Assembly: GCA_016208525.1 (NCBI GenBank)
Contig: JACQYJ010000138.1
Span: 1 to 6,237, forward strand
DNA: 6,237 nucleotides
Source of the DNA: Deltaproteobacteria bacterium
GTDB lineage: Bacteria; Desulfobacterota; JAENJC01
Direction of reading: 5' to 3'
Part shown: piece after piece, positions 1 to 5,834 of the stretch
Position numbering within the stretch: the first letter of the stretch is position 1
Layout: the number at the start of each line of letters is the position of its first letter
Position numbers and translations under genes: made by a program
The notes under the pieces: model-generated
The model's database searches: none
The model's input: the letters and a program-made list of their open reading frames with translations, nothing else
Told to the model about the DNA's origin: nothing

Positions 1-30
1 TCAAAACTCAAAACTCAAAACTCAAAACTC
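1..30. repeat. Heptanucleotide tandem repeat (TCAAAAC)4 plus TC
   Basis: Four perfect copies of the 7-base unit TCAAAAC, plus two bases of a fifth, fill bases 1-30 and may continue beyond the window. The unit is not a multiple of three, so it reads as SKLKTQNSKL in the rmlB frame and then directly abuts conserved rmlB codons at base 31. That peptide does not resemble the helix that normally precedes the FxHxSTDEVYG strand in RmlB. Short heptamer tandem repeats are known from several bacterial groups, notably cyanobacteria, and are usually intergenic. Its place inside a coding frame suggests a rearrangement, repeat insertion or misjoin. Confidence 0.9.
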
Positions 31-714
31 TTTCTCCACGTCAGCACAGATGAGGTCTACGGTTCTCTCGGAGAAACAGGATACTTCGCTGAGACGACGC
101 CATACGATCCCCGTTCCCCATATTCAGCCAGCAAGGCGTCGTCCGACCACATTGTCAGCGCCTATCATCATACTTACGGACTGCCAACCCTCATTACTAA
201 TTGCTCAAACAACTACGGACCTTATCAGTTCCCGGAAAAGCTCATCCCTCTTATCATCAACAACTCCCGAAACGGCAAGGAGCTTCCGGTCTATGGGGAC
301 GGGAAAAACATACGCGACTGGCTGTATGTTGTTGATCACTGCGAGGCCATCCTTTCGGTTCTTGGCAGTGGAAAAACGGGTGAAACATACAACATCGGAG
401 GGAACAGCGAGAAACAGAATATAGAGGTTGTGCAAACCATCTGCGACATTCTTGACGAGGAGACAGGACGCCTTCCTGGCGGGCAGCCGCGCCGGACGTT
501 GATCCGGTTTGTAAAAGACCGCCCAGGGCACGACCGCAGATATGCCATTGACGCGTCAAAAATCAGCCTGGAAGTTGGCTGGAAGCCGTCCGTAAGGTTT
601 GAGGAAGGGATACGCCGGACGATAAAGTGGTATCTTGAGAACCCTGCCTGGATTTCATCAGTAATTGACGGGAGCTACCGGGAATATTACGAAAAGATGT
701 ACGGGAACAGATAG
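1..714 (+). CDS. rmlB: dTDP-glucose 4,6-dehydratase RmlB, N-terminus missing
   Basis: RmlB oxidises, dehydrates and re-reduces dTDP-glucose to dTDP-4-keto-6-deoxyglucose, using bound NAD; it is a cytoplasmic extended SDR enzyme. The frame is open from base 1, but recognisable protein starts at base 31 with FLHVSTDEVYG, which holds the catalytic Thr-Asp-Glu triad (bases 46-54). The YSASK catalytic Tyr/Lys pair follows (codons at 121 and 133), then NNYGPYQFPEKLIP, GDGKNIRDWLYV and RPGHDRRYAID, all typical of RmlB. It ends in TAG at 712-714. About 228 codons are present against roughly 340-360 in the family, so the NAD-binding Rossmann half is absent. Upstream lies a heptamer repeat rather than homologous sequence, so the gene may be broken and not merely cut by the window edge. 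It is first in a tight rmlB-D-A-C run, five bases ahead of rmlD. Confidence 0.93.
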   Translation, partial: SKLKTQNSKLFLHVSTDEVYGSLGETGYFAETTPYDPRSPYSASKASSDHIVSAYHHTYGLPTLITNCSNNYGPYQFPEKLIPLIINNSRNGKELPVYGDGKNIRDWLYVVDHCEAILSVLGSGKTGETYNIGGNSEKQNIEVVQTICDILDEETGRLPGGQPRRTLIRFVKDRPGHDRRYAIDASKISLEVGWKPSVRFEEGIRRTIKWYLENPAWISSVIDGSYREYYEKMYGNR

Positions 715-719
715 AGTCC

Positions 720-1613
720 ATGAATAACGACAGGAAAAAACTGGCGCTGGTAGGCGCAAACGGCATGCTGGCCCGGATGGTAAGGCATGTCGCGCCGTCC
801 GTCTATGATGTTACCTCCTGTGATCTGCCAGATTTTGACATAACCGACAGGTACCTGGTTCTATCGGCCATGAAGCATCTCAGGCCTCACGCCATAGTGA
901 ATTGCGCAGCGTACACCAATGTTGACGGGTGTGAAACAAATGAAGAGCTTGCCCTCCGGGTAAACGGCAGAGGTCCGGGATATCTTGCGGAAGCGGCCCT
1001 GGAAACCGGCGCCACGCTGGCGCATATCTCCACTGATTATGTCTTCGCAGGAGATAAAACTGAACCTTATTCTGAGGACGACCCTACCGGTCCCCTCTCC
1101 TCATACGGGCGAAGCAAGCTCGAAGGGGAAAAGGCTATTCTGTCCAGCGGGCTTTTGCGTTACTTCATAATCCGAACCAGTTGGTTGTATGGGCCCGGAG
1201 GAAAGAATTTTGTTGAAACTATACTAAGGCTTGCAGGGGAGCGGGAGGAACTGCGGATTGTAGCGGACCAATTAGGCTCCCCCACATACACAGAAGACCT
1301 GGCCAATGCAATCTTCTCCCTGCTGGAGACTGAAGGCCCGCGGAGGTCTTACGGCATATACCATTTTTCCAACGCAGGTTCATGCTCCTGGTACGAATTT
1401 GCCGTAGAGATCGTCAGACTGGCGCAGTTGAATGATTTGCCGGTAAAGGTAGAGAGCATTAAACCAATCAGCACGGAAGATTATCCCCTGCCTGCAAAAC
1501 GCCCCTCTTATTCGGTTTTTTCCAAACAGAGATATGAAACGATCACAGGGCGGACAATACCGGAATGGCGCGAGAGCCTGATTAGATACTTTGCAGTTCG
1601 GCAAACAATATAG
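720..1613 (+). CDS. rmlD: dTDP-4-dehydrorhamnose reductase RmlD
   Basis: This 297-residue protein has normal family length and looks intact. RmlD carries out the last step of dTDP-L-rhamnose synthesis, the NAD(P)H-dependent reduction of dTDP-4-keto-L-rhamnose. The nucleotide-binding loop is GANGMLA (residues 12-18), with alanine in place of the third glycine. NCAAYTNVDGCE (61-72) and the STDYVF strand (104-109) are typical, the latter including the active-site Thr105. The catalytic YxxxK is Tyr129 and Lys133 in SSYGRSK. DQLGSPT (183-189) and the C-terminal RPSYSVF (261-267) are classic RmlD signatures. The ATG at 720 lies five bases after the rmlB stop with only a weak AGAG element upstream, which suggests translational coupling to rmlB. 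The stop at 1613 is followed at once by the rmlA ribosome-binding site. Confidence 0.97.
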   Translation: MNNDRKKLALVGANGMLARMVRHVAPSVYDVTSCDLPDFDITDRYLVLSAMKHLRPHAIVNCAAYTNVDGCETNEELALRVNGRGPGYLAEAALETGATLAHISTDYVFAGDKTEPYSEDDPTGPLSSYGRSKLEGEKAILSSGLLRYFIIRTSWLYGPGGKNFVETILRLAGEREELRIVADQLGSPTYTEDLANAIFSLLETEGPRRSYGIYHFSNAGSCSWYEFAVEIVRLAQLNDLPVKVESIKPISTEDYPLPAKRPSYSVFSKQRYETITGRTIPEWRESLIRYFAVRQTI

Positions 1614-1621
1614 AGGAGGGG
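1614..1621 (+). promoter_or_regulatory. Strong Shine-Dalgarno for rmlA
   Basis: AGGAGGGG begins on the base after the rmlD TAG and lies six bases upstream of the ATG at 1628. It fixes the rmlA start as MSGTIKGIILAGG. An open frame beginning further upstream at 1591 has no homology in its first part; it is the frame that becomes rmlA only after the internal lesion. Confidence 0.85.
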
Positions 1622-1627
1622 AAAGAG

Positions 1628-2424
1628 ATGAGCGGAACAATAAAGGGGATAATCCTTGCCGGAGGAGCAGGCACCAGGCTGCACCCTGCCACACTGGCTG
1701 TTTCAAAACAACTGCTGCCTGTATTCGACAAACCTATGATCTACTATCCGGCAGCCGATGGGGCTTCAATCTCCAATACGCCGTTCAGCCCAGCCCTGAT
1801 GGCCTGGCTCAGGCCTTCATCATTGGAGACAGCTTCATAGGTGAGGACAGATGCGCGTTAGTCTTAGGAGATAACATATTCTACGGGCACGACTTCCATC
1901 ATCTCCTTGACAATGCCCGCAGGCGGGAGTCGGGGGGCAGCGTATTCGCCTACCATGTGCACGACCCTGAGCGTTACGGAGTGGTCGAATTTGACTCCAC
2001 AGGCAAGGTACTTTCCCTTGAAGAAAAGCCCAAAAATCCCAGATCCAACTACGCAGTTACAGGTCTCTATTTCTACGACAGGCAGGTCGTTTCGCTTGCC
2101 AGGAGCCTCAAACCTTCGCCGCGGGGAGAGCTGGAGATCACCGACCTGAATCGTCTCTATCTCGAACAGGGACAACTCTCTGTTGAGATAATGGGGCGCG
2201 GCTACGCCTGGCTCGACACCGGGACCCATGAAAGCCTCCTTGAGGCCGGGCAGTTCGTCGCCACCCTTGAAAACCGTCAGGGCCTGAAAGTGGCATGCCC
2301 GGAGGAGATTGCATGGCGGAACGGGTGGATTGACAATGAAAAACTGAACAAACTGGCTCAGCCACTGGCAAAGAACGGCTACGGGCAATACCTGCTGGGC
2401 TTGTTAAAGCAAAAGGTGTACTGA
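1628..2424 (+). pseudogene. rmlA: Glucose-1-phosphate thymidylyltransferase RmlA, internal deletion and frameshift
   Basis: RmlA joins glucose-1-phosphate to dTTP, giving dTDP-glucose, the entry step of the rhamnose pathway. From ATG 1628 the frame encodes the nucleotidyltransferase signature GGAGTRLHPAT, then SKQLLPVFDKPMIYYP, ending at about 1750. Left alone, this frame stops at 1840 after about 20 unrelated residues. The rest of RmlA continues in another frame from about 1750 (GSRWGFNLQYAVQPSPDG, later LVLGDNIFYGHD, VFAYHVHDPERYGVVEF, EEKP, NYAVTGLYFYD, RGELEITDLN, GYAWLDTGTH) to TGA 2422-2424. Between YYP and GSRWG the family has about 30 residues (the LSTLMLAGIR... segment), which are absent here. 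A loss of about 91 bases fits both the frame change and the usual length of about 290 residues. As written, the enzyme would be inactive. The stop is one base from the rmlC ATG, so the operon is otherwise normal. Confidence 0.92.
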
Positions 2425-2425
2425 T

Positions 2426-2971
2426 ATGCGGGCGATCAGACTTGAAATCCCGGATGTAGTGTTGTTCGAGCCAAAGGTGTTCGGCGACGACAGGGGCTTC
2501 TTCTTTGAGAGCTTCAACAACCGCGTGTTCGAGGAGGCGACAGGGTTGAGGCGCAACTTTGTCCAGGACAACCACTCCCGCTCAGTCAGGAACGTGCTTC
2601 GCGGCCTCCACTATCAGATCAGGCAGCCTCAGGGGAAGCTGGTAAGGGTCATAGCTGGAGAGGTGTTTGACGTGTCTGTTGACATCCGTAAGAGTTCCCC
2701 CACATTTGGAAAGTGGGTCGGCGTAACACTATCAGCCGAGAACAAGCGCATTCTATGGATCCCCGAAGGATTTGCCCACGGCTTCCTTGTGCTGTCCGAT
2801 GTCGCCGAATTTATATATAAAACTACAGACGACTGGGCGCCGGAATATGAAAGAACCATCATCTGGAACGACCCGACCTTTGCGATCAACTGGAAAAACG
2901 ATCTTGAACCCGTATTATCAGGGAAAGACGCAAAAGGCGTTTTGCTTGCAAATGCCGAACTATTCGCCTGA
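2426..2971 (+). CDS. rmlC: dTDP-4-dehydrorhamnose 3,5-epimerase RmlC
   Basis: This is a complete 181-residue cupin-fold epimerase that inverts C3 and C5 of dTDP-4-keto-6-deoxyglucose before RmlD reduction. The N-terminal P-x-V-F-x-D-x-RGFFFESF motif (residues 16-30) is standard. NVLRGLHYQ carries the catalytic His62, QPQGK the conserved Lys71, EFIYKTT the Tyr131, and SGKDAKG the Asp168 that pairs with the histidine in this family. WIPEGFAHGFLVLSD (111-125) is also diagnostic. After Tyr131 the usual aromatic pair reads Asp136-Trp137 instead of something like Tyr-Tyr, a mild variation near the nucleotide pocket. The start overlaps the rmlA end as TGATATG, which implies coupled translation; a weak AAGGTG lies within the rmlA tail. 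It is the last gene of the rml run. Confidence 0.97.
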   Translation: MRAIRLEIPDVVLFEPKVFGDDRGFFFESFNNRVFEEATGLRRNFVQDNHSRSVRNVLRGLHYQIRQPQGKLVRVIAGEVFDVSVDIRKSSPTFGKWVGVTLSAENKRILWIPEGFAHGFLVLSDVAEFIYKTTDDWAPEYERTIIWNDPTFAINWKNDLEPVLSGKDAKGVLLANAELFA

Positions 2972-3051
2972 ACTGGAAATCAAGGAATGATGAGGAATTA
3001 GAAGGTTTTTGGAATGCTACAGTGGGTATTATGTGGCGGAAAAAAATTTGC

Positions 3052-3080
3052 TTGCCAAAGTTTACTCTTTATGGTATAAA
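3052..3080 (+). promoter_or_regulatory. Sigma70-type promoter for rpmB
   Basis: TTGCCA (3052-3057) and TATAAA (3075-3080) are separated by exactly 17 bases, each one mismatch from the -35 and -10 consensus. Predicted initiation is around 3087, giving a short leader of about 25 bases before the GTG at 3112. The rest of the 2972-3111 gap shows no gene and no clear terminator for the rml operon; only a four-codon ATG frame lies near 2988. Called from pattern only. Confidence 0.7.
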
Positions 3081-3099
3081 TTTGTTCTTAACTCAACTC

Positions 3100-3105
3100 G
3101 GAGGT
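3100..3105 (+). promoter_or_regulatory. Shine-Dalgarno GGAGGT for rpmB
   Basis: GGAGGT lies six bases before GTG 3112. It selects this GTG as the rpmB start, in preference to the in-frame ATG at 3022, which lies upstream of the promoter. L28 homologues start with M-(S/A)-R/K-x-C at this point. Confidence 0.85.
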
Positions 3106-3111
3106 ATTATC

Positions 3112-3303
3112 GTGTCAAGGGCATGTGACATCTGCGGCAAGGGGCCCACTTTCGGGCACAACGTCAGCCACGCAAACAACAAGACCAGTAAGGTCTGGTA
3201 TCCAAACGTACAGAAGGTAAAGGCCGTTCAGAACGGCTGAGTTCATAAGATAAAAGTCTGCACAAGATGCATCCGCACAGGTTCCGTAGTTAAAGCCATC
3301 TAA
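3112..3303 (+). pseudogene. rpmB: 50S ribosomal protein L28, interrupted by in-frame TGA at codon 43
   Basis: L28 is a small protein of the large ribosomal subunit. From GTG 3112 the frame reads MSRACDICGKGPTFGHNVSH followed by ANNKTSKVWYPNVQKVKAVQNG, a textbook L28 N-terminal half. TGA at 3238-3240 then interrupts. Without any frame change, the same frame continues VHKIKVCTRCIRTGSVVKAI to TAA 3301-3303, which is the normal L28 C-terminus. Read through, the protein is 63 residues, the usual length. The two CxxC pairs (C5/C8 and the CTRC after the stop) form the zinc site of the four-cysteine type of L28, and termination would remove the second pair. Homologues have an ordinary residue such as Thr, Arg or Lys at the stop position. 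It is either a one-base consensus error, a real nonsense mutation, or readthrough. Since rpmB is normally essential or nearly so, a sequence error or a second copy is most likely. Confidence 0.92.
3223..3237 (+). other. Perfect 6-bp hairpin directly before the rpmB TGA
   Basis: GCCGTT (3223-3228) pairs with AACGGC (3232-3237) around a three-base CAG loop, and the TGA starts on the next base. It lies within codons for KAVQNG, so it may be coincidental. It is not followed by a T-run, so it does not look like an intrinsic terminator. A bacterial SECIS element would lie downstream of the UGA rather than upstream. Confidence 0.5.
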
Positions 3304-3686
3304 CTGCCCGCCACTGCAACAGCGTCAATCTCAACCCTGACGTCCCTCGGAAGTCGGCTGGCCTCTACTGTGGCCCTTGCCGGCTTGTTCCCTGTAAAGA
3401 ACCTTGCATAGCATTCATTGAACTTTGAAAAGTCCGTCATATCTGTCAGGTAGACGGTGGTCTTTACCACGTCTTCCATGGATGAACCGGCGGACTCAAG
3501 TATTGCTGATAAATTTCGCAAGACCATATCTGTCTGGAGCTCAATCCCTCCTGTCACAACCTCTCCGCTGTCCGGATAAAGCGGTATCTGACCCGAAACA
3601 CAAATGAACCCCCCTGCCCTTATAGCCTGAGAATATGGGCCAATAGCCTTTGGGGCCCTGTCTGTATTTATAATCTCTTTCTGCAT
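3300..3686 (-). CDS. ridA: RidA family enamine/imine deaminase
   Basis: This is a complete 128-residue member of the RidA (YjgF/YER057c/UK114) family. These small cytosolic trimers hydrolyse reactive 2-aminoacrylate and related enamines released by PLP enzymes. Diagnostic segments are IGPYSQAI (15-22), VSGQIPL (30-36), NLSAILESAGSS (58-69), VVKTTVYLTDM (73-83), FNECYARFF (89-97), PARATVEASRLP (102-113) and VEIDAVA (118-124). Arg104 and Glu119 match the substrate-binding Arg and Glu of active RidA proteins, so deaminase activity is likely. The ATG at 3686 lies inside the relA reading frame, offset by one base, with no Shine-Dalgarno visible; the normal relA end and the ridA ribosome-binding site seem to be missing together. 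The TAG stop (3302-3300) overlaps the rpmB TAA on the other strand. Confidence 0.95.
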   Translation of the reverse strand: MQKEIINTDRAPKAIGPYSQAIRAGGFICVSGQIPLYPDSGEVVTGGIELQTDMVLRNLSAILESAGSSMEDVVKTTVYLTDMTDFSKFNECYARFFTGNKPARATVEASRLPRDVRVEIDAVAVAGS

Positions 3687-5667
3687 CTGCCGCTATGGTT
3701 GAACTGATATCTGCCAGAATACCCTTTTTATCAAGACATACAACCTCTATCTTCGCAGGCCTCGAACCTACTGCCCCTGTATCCCACTCGACATCTACCC
3801 TTCGCTCAGGGTCTATTTCCATAGTCATGGGGCATTCAATCCTGTGGACTGTAATCCCGCGCCCCCTTGTTATAAACCCAACCACCTTGTCTCCTGAAAG
3901 AGGGTTGCAGCAGTTGGCAAACCTGACCATCACATCCTCTATCCCCTTAATCCTTATAGCGCTGTCCGGTTTCTTTCTGAACCTGCTTATAACGCCGGCC
4001 AACCCTAATGTTGACTTCTTCTGAATATCAAGCAACTTATCTTTAGGGACAATCTTTGTCAATACATTATGAATGGGAAGCTTGCCGTAACCCACACGCG
4101 CGTAGAGGTCTTCTGCTGCAGGGATATGCAACTCAGATACGGCCTTTGATATATCCTCATTCCTCAACTCAAGGGAATACTTTTTTAGCTCCTTTTCCAG
4201 CATCTCCTTTCCGAGAGATATGCTCCTGCCCCTCTCCTCCGTATTTATCCACTGTATTATCCTGGCCTTTGCCCTGGAAGTGACAACAAACTTGAGCCAG
4301 TCCTTGCTGGGATGGTGTGTCGCGGATGTGAGTATCTCCACAGTATCCCCATTTCTCAACTGATACCTGAGAGGGACTATTTTCCCGTTGACCTTGGCCC
4401 CCACACATTTATGTCCTATATCTGAATGAATGTTATATGCAAAGTCCACGGGGGTCGCCCCCCTCGGCAGTTCCTTTACCTGTCCTTTTGGAGTAAAGAC
4501 ATAGACCTCATCGGAAAAAAGGTCTACCTTTACCGTCTCCATGAACTGGCCAGGGTCCTTCAAGTCCATTTGCAATTCAAGGAGCTGCCTTAGCCATGAG
4601 AACCTTGCGTCATCTTTCTGACTGAACGCCTTGTCCTCTTTATACTTCCAGTGGGCAGCTATCCCCTCCTCGGCGATCCTGTGCATCTCTCTTGTCCTGA
4701 TCTGCACCTCCACCCTTTCGCCGTTCGGGGCAATGACCGTAGTATGCAATGACTGGTATCCGTTCGCCTTAGACATGGCTATAAAATCCTTAAAACGGCC
4801 AGGCACAGGCTTCCATAGGGAATGCACCATGCCGAGGGCGCCATAACAATCCTTTACAGAGTCAACCTTTATCCTGAAGGCCATAATGTCGTTGAGTTGC
4901 TCTATATCAACGACATCCTGCTCACCCAACTTTTTATAAACACCATATATATGCTTTGGCCTTCCTGTCACCTCCCCCTTGATATTAAAACTTTCCATCT
5001 CCTTTTTGATTACATCCTTGAAATCGGTTATGAACCGCTCCCTCTCTGCCCACTTATCCGACACCAGCTTTGATATCTTATTGTAAAGCTCAGGTCTTAG
5101 ATATTTTAACGACAGGTCTTCCAACTCCGACTTTATCCATCCTATACCGAGCCTGTTGGCTATCGGGGCATATATATCATGAGTTTCCTGTGCTATAGAT
5201 ATCCGCTTTTCATTCGGGAGGTGTTCGAGGGTCCTCATGTTGTGGAGCCTGTCGGCCAGCTTAACCAGTATCACACGGATGTCCTTCCCCATGGCCAGTA
5301 TCATCTTTCTGAAGTTCTCAGCCTGCTTTTCTTCAGAAGTTGCAAAGGCGATCTTCCCTATCTTTGTGACTCCGTCAACCATCTCGGCGACTTCCTGGCC
5401 GAAGAAATCCTTGATCTCTTCGATAGTGGCAAAGGTGTCTTCTATCGTATCGTGAAGGAGCCCGGTTGCGATTGTATGAGGGTCAAGCCTGAGTTGAGCC
5501 AGCAGCATCGCTACTTCTATGGGGTGGTTAAGGTAAGGTTCGCCGGACAGCCGCACCTGCCCCTTGTGAACCTTGGCGGAAAAGATATATGCCTTCCTTA
5601 TAAGATCAAGGTCTCCTGTGGGATTATAGGCGGAAACCCTTTCTATGATGTCATCAAGCCTTATCAT
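3541..5667 (-). CDS. relA: Bifunctional (p)ppGpp synthetase/hydrolase Rel, ACT domain truncated
   Basis: Long RelA/SpoT homologue that makes and degrades the alarmone (p)ppGpp. The HD hydrolase domain is intact (about 30-145: His48, His72-Asp73, Glu76-Asp77, KLADRLHNMRTL with Asn143). The synthetase domain follows (about 230-345: RPKHIYGVYKK, DIMAFRI, GYQSLHTTV, VEVQIRT). RFKD at 291-294 is the basic signature of bifunctional Rel/SpoT enzymes rather than monofunctional RelA. Next come TGS (about 386-447), a helical region, and the zinc-finger/conserved-cysteine domain (Cys586-Cys587, His608, Cys612). The ACT domain begins at about 636 but homology stops at residue 660-661, exactly at the ridA ATG. 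The remaining 47 residues are out-of-frame ridA sequence ending at TGA 3543-3541. Around 60 codons of ACT plus the intergenic spacer seem to be lost. No Shine-Dalgarno precedes ATG 5667; see the promoter at 5674-5702. Confidence 0.95.
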   Translation of the reverse strand: MIRLDDIIERVSAYNPTGDLDLIRKAYIFSAKVHKGQVRLSGEPYLNHPIEVAMLLAQLRLDPHTIATGLLHDTIEDTFATIEEIKDFFGQEVAEMVDGVTKIGKIAFATSEEKQAENFRKMILAMGKDIRVILVKLADRLHNMRTLEHLPNEKRISIAQETHDIYAPIANRLGIGWIKSELEDLSLKYLRPELYNKISKLVSDKWAERERFITDFKDVIKKEMESFNIKGEVTGRPKHIYGVYKKLGEQDVVDIEQLNDIMAFRIKVDSVKDCYGALGMVHSLWKPVPGRFKDFIAMSKANGYQSLHTTVIAPNGERVEVQIRTREMHRIAEEGIAAHWKYKEDKAFSQKDDARFSWLRQLLELQMDLKDPGQFMETVKVDLFSDEVYVFTPKGQVKELPRGATPVDFAYNIHSDIGHKCVGAKVNGKIVPLRYQLRNGDTVEILTSATHHPSKDWLKFVVTSRAKARIIQWINTEERGRSISLGKEMLEKELKKYSLELRNEDISKAVSELHIPAAEDLYARVGYGKLPIHNVLTKIVPKDKLLDIQKKSTLGLAGVISRFRKKPDSAIRIKGIEDVMVRFANCCNPLSGDKVVGFITRGRGITVHRIECPMTMEIDPERRVDVEWDTGAVGSRPAKIEVVCLDKKGILADISSTIAADAERDYKYRQGPKGYWPIFSGYKGRGVHLCFGSDTALSGQRRGCDRRD

Positions 5668-5673
5668 TTTTTT

Positions 5674-5702
5674 ATGATAGCTTAAAAGCGGTGGGAAATC
5701 AA
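5674..5702 (-). promoter_or_regulatory. Candidate relA promoter giving a leaderless mRNA
   Basis: On the - strand, TTGATT (5702-5697) and TATCAT (5679-5674) are 17 bases apart. The -10 matches consensus at 5 of 6 positions and the -35 at 4 of 6. Six A residues separate the -10 box from ATG 5667, so initiation about seven bases beyond the box would fall on the A of the start codon. This fits the absence of a Shine-Dalgarno at relA. Pattern-based; A-rich runs make chance matches possible. Confidence 0.45.
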
Positions 5703-5735
5703 CATTTGAGAGGCGCCGTCAGCAGACGGCAAATG
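5703..5735 (-). repeat. Intergenic hairpin between rpoZ and relA, possibly REP-like
   Basis: A perfect 6-bp stem, GCCGTC (5715-5720) with GACGGC (5725-5730), closes a four-base loop AGCA. Outer arms CATTT (5703-5707) and AAATG (5731-5735) can pair around a seven-base bulge on one side. There is no T-run on the relA side, so it is a poor intrinsic terminator. It could be a repeated extragenic palindrome, an mRNA processing or stability element, or an attenuator between the rpoZ and relA transcripts. It lies just upstream of the -35 box proposed for relA. Confidence 0.55.
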
Positions 5736-5787
5736 AAGAAAAGAATGAGGTAAAGGAACACTAAAAGGCTAAAAGTGAACAACCATT

Positions 5788-5834
5788 TAACCTCTCAGTC
5801 CTGGATACGTCAAACTCTATTCACGAGAGGTTAC
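5788..5834 (-). other. 9-bp inverted repeat spanning the rpoZ stop
   Basis: TAACCTCTC (5788-5796) is the exact reverse complement of GAGAGGTTA (5826-5834), with 29 bases between. The right arm lies in the last codons of rpoZ, the left arm in the spacer before relA. The long loop and lack of a U-run argue against a normal terminator. Together with the 5703-5735 hairpin, it is the only structure in the roughly 150-base spacer apart from the relA promoter. Confidence 0.35.

Noticed and set aside
1..30. CRISPR-like array
   Set aside because: The 7-base units are directly contiguous with no spacers, so this is a simple tandem repeat.
1591..1750. Alternative upstream start for rmlA in the frame that encodes its C-terminal part
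   Set aside because: Residues encoded before about 1750 in that frame match nothing, while the ATG 1628 frame carries the GGxGTRL signature and has a strong Shine-Dalgarno.
1864..2388. 174-codon open frame antisense to rmlA
   Set aside because: Its translation resembles no family, and it lies opposite strongly conserved RmlA blocks.
3022..3111. N-terminal extension of rpmB from ATG 3022
   Set aside because: It would include the promoter itself and encodes residues absent from L28; GTG 3112 with GGAGGT matches the family start.
3238..3240. UGA as selenocysteine or a reassigned codon in rpmB
   Set aside because: The UGA position in L28 does not hold a cysteine in homologues, and no downstream SECIS-like stem is evident. 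rmlA and rmlC end normally at TGA, so general reassignment is not supported.
3541..3686. A genuine relA-ridA fusion or designed overlapping genes
   Set aside because: ridA is in a different frame from relA and is complete by itself. The relA tail has no homology to ACT or RidA, so it is read-through past a deletion and not a functional fusion.
5179..5685. 168-codon open frame on the + strand opposite relA
   Set aside because: It lies opposite the conserved HD domain of Rel and has no recognisable product; a shadow of the real gene.
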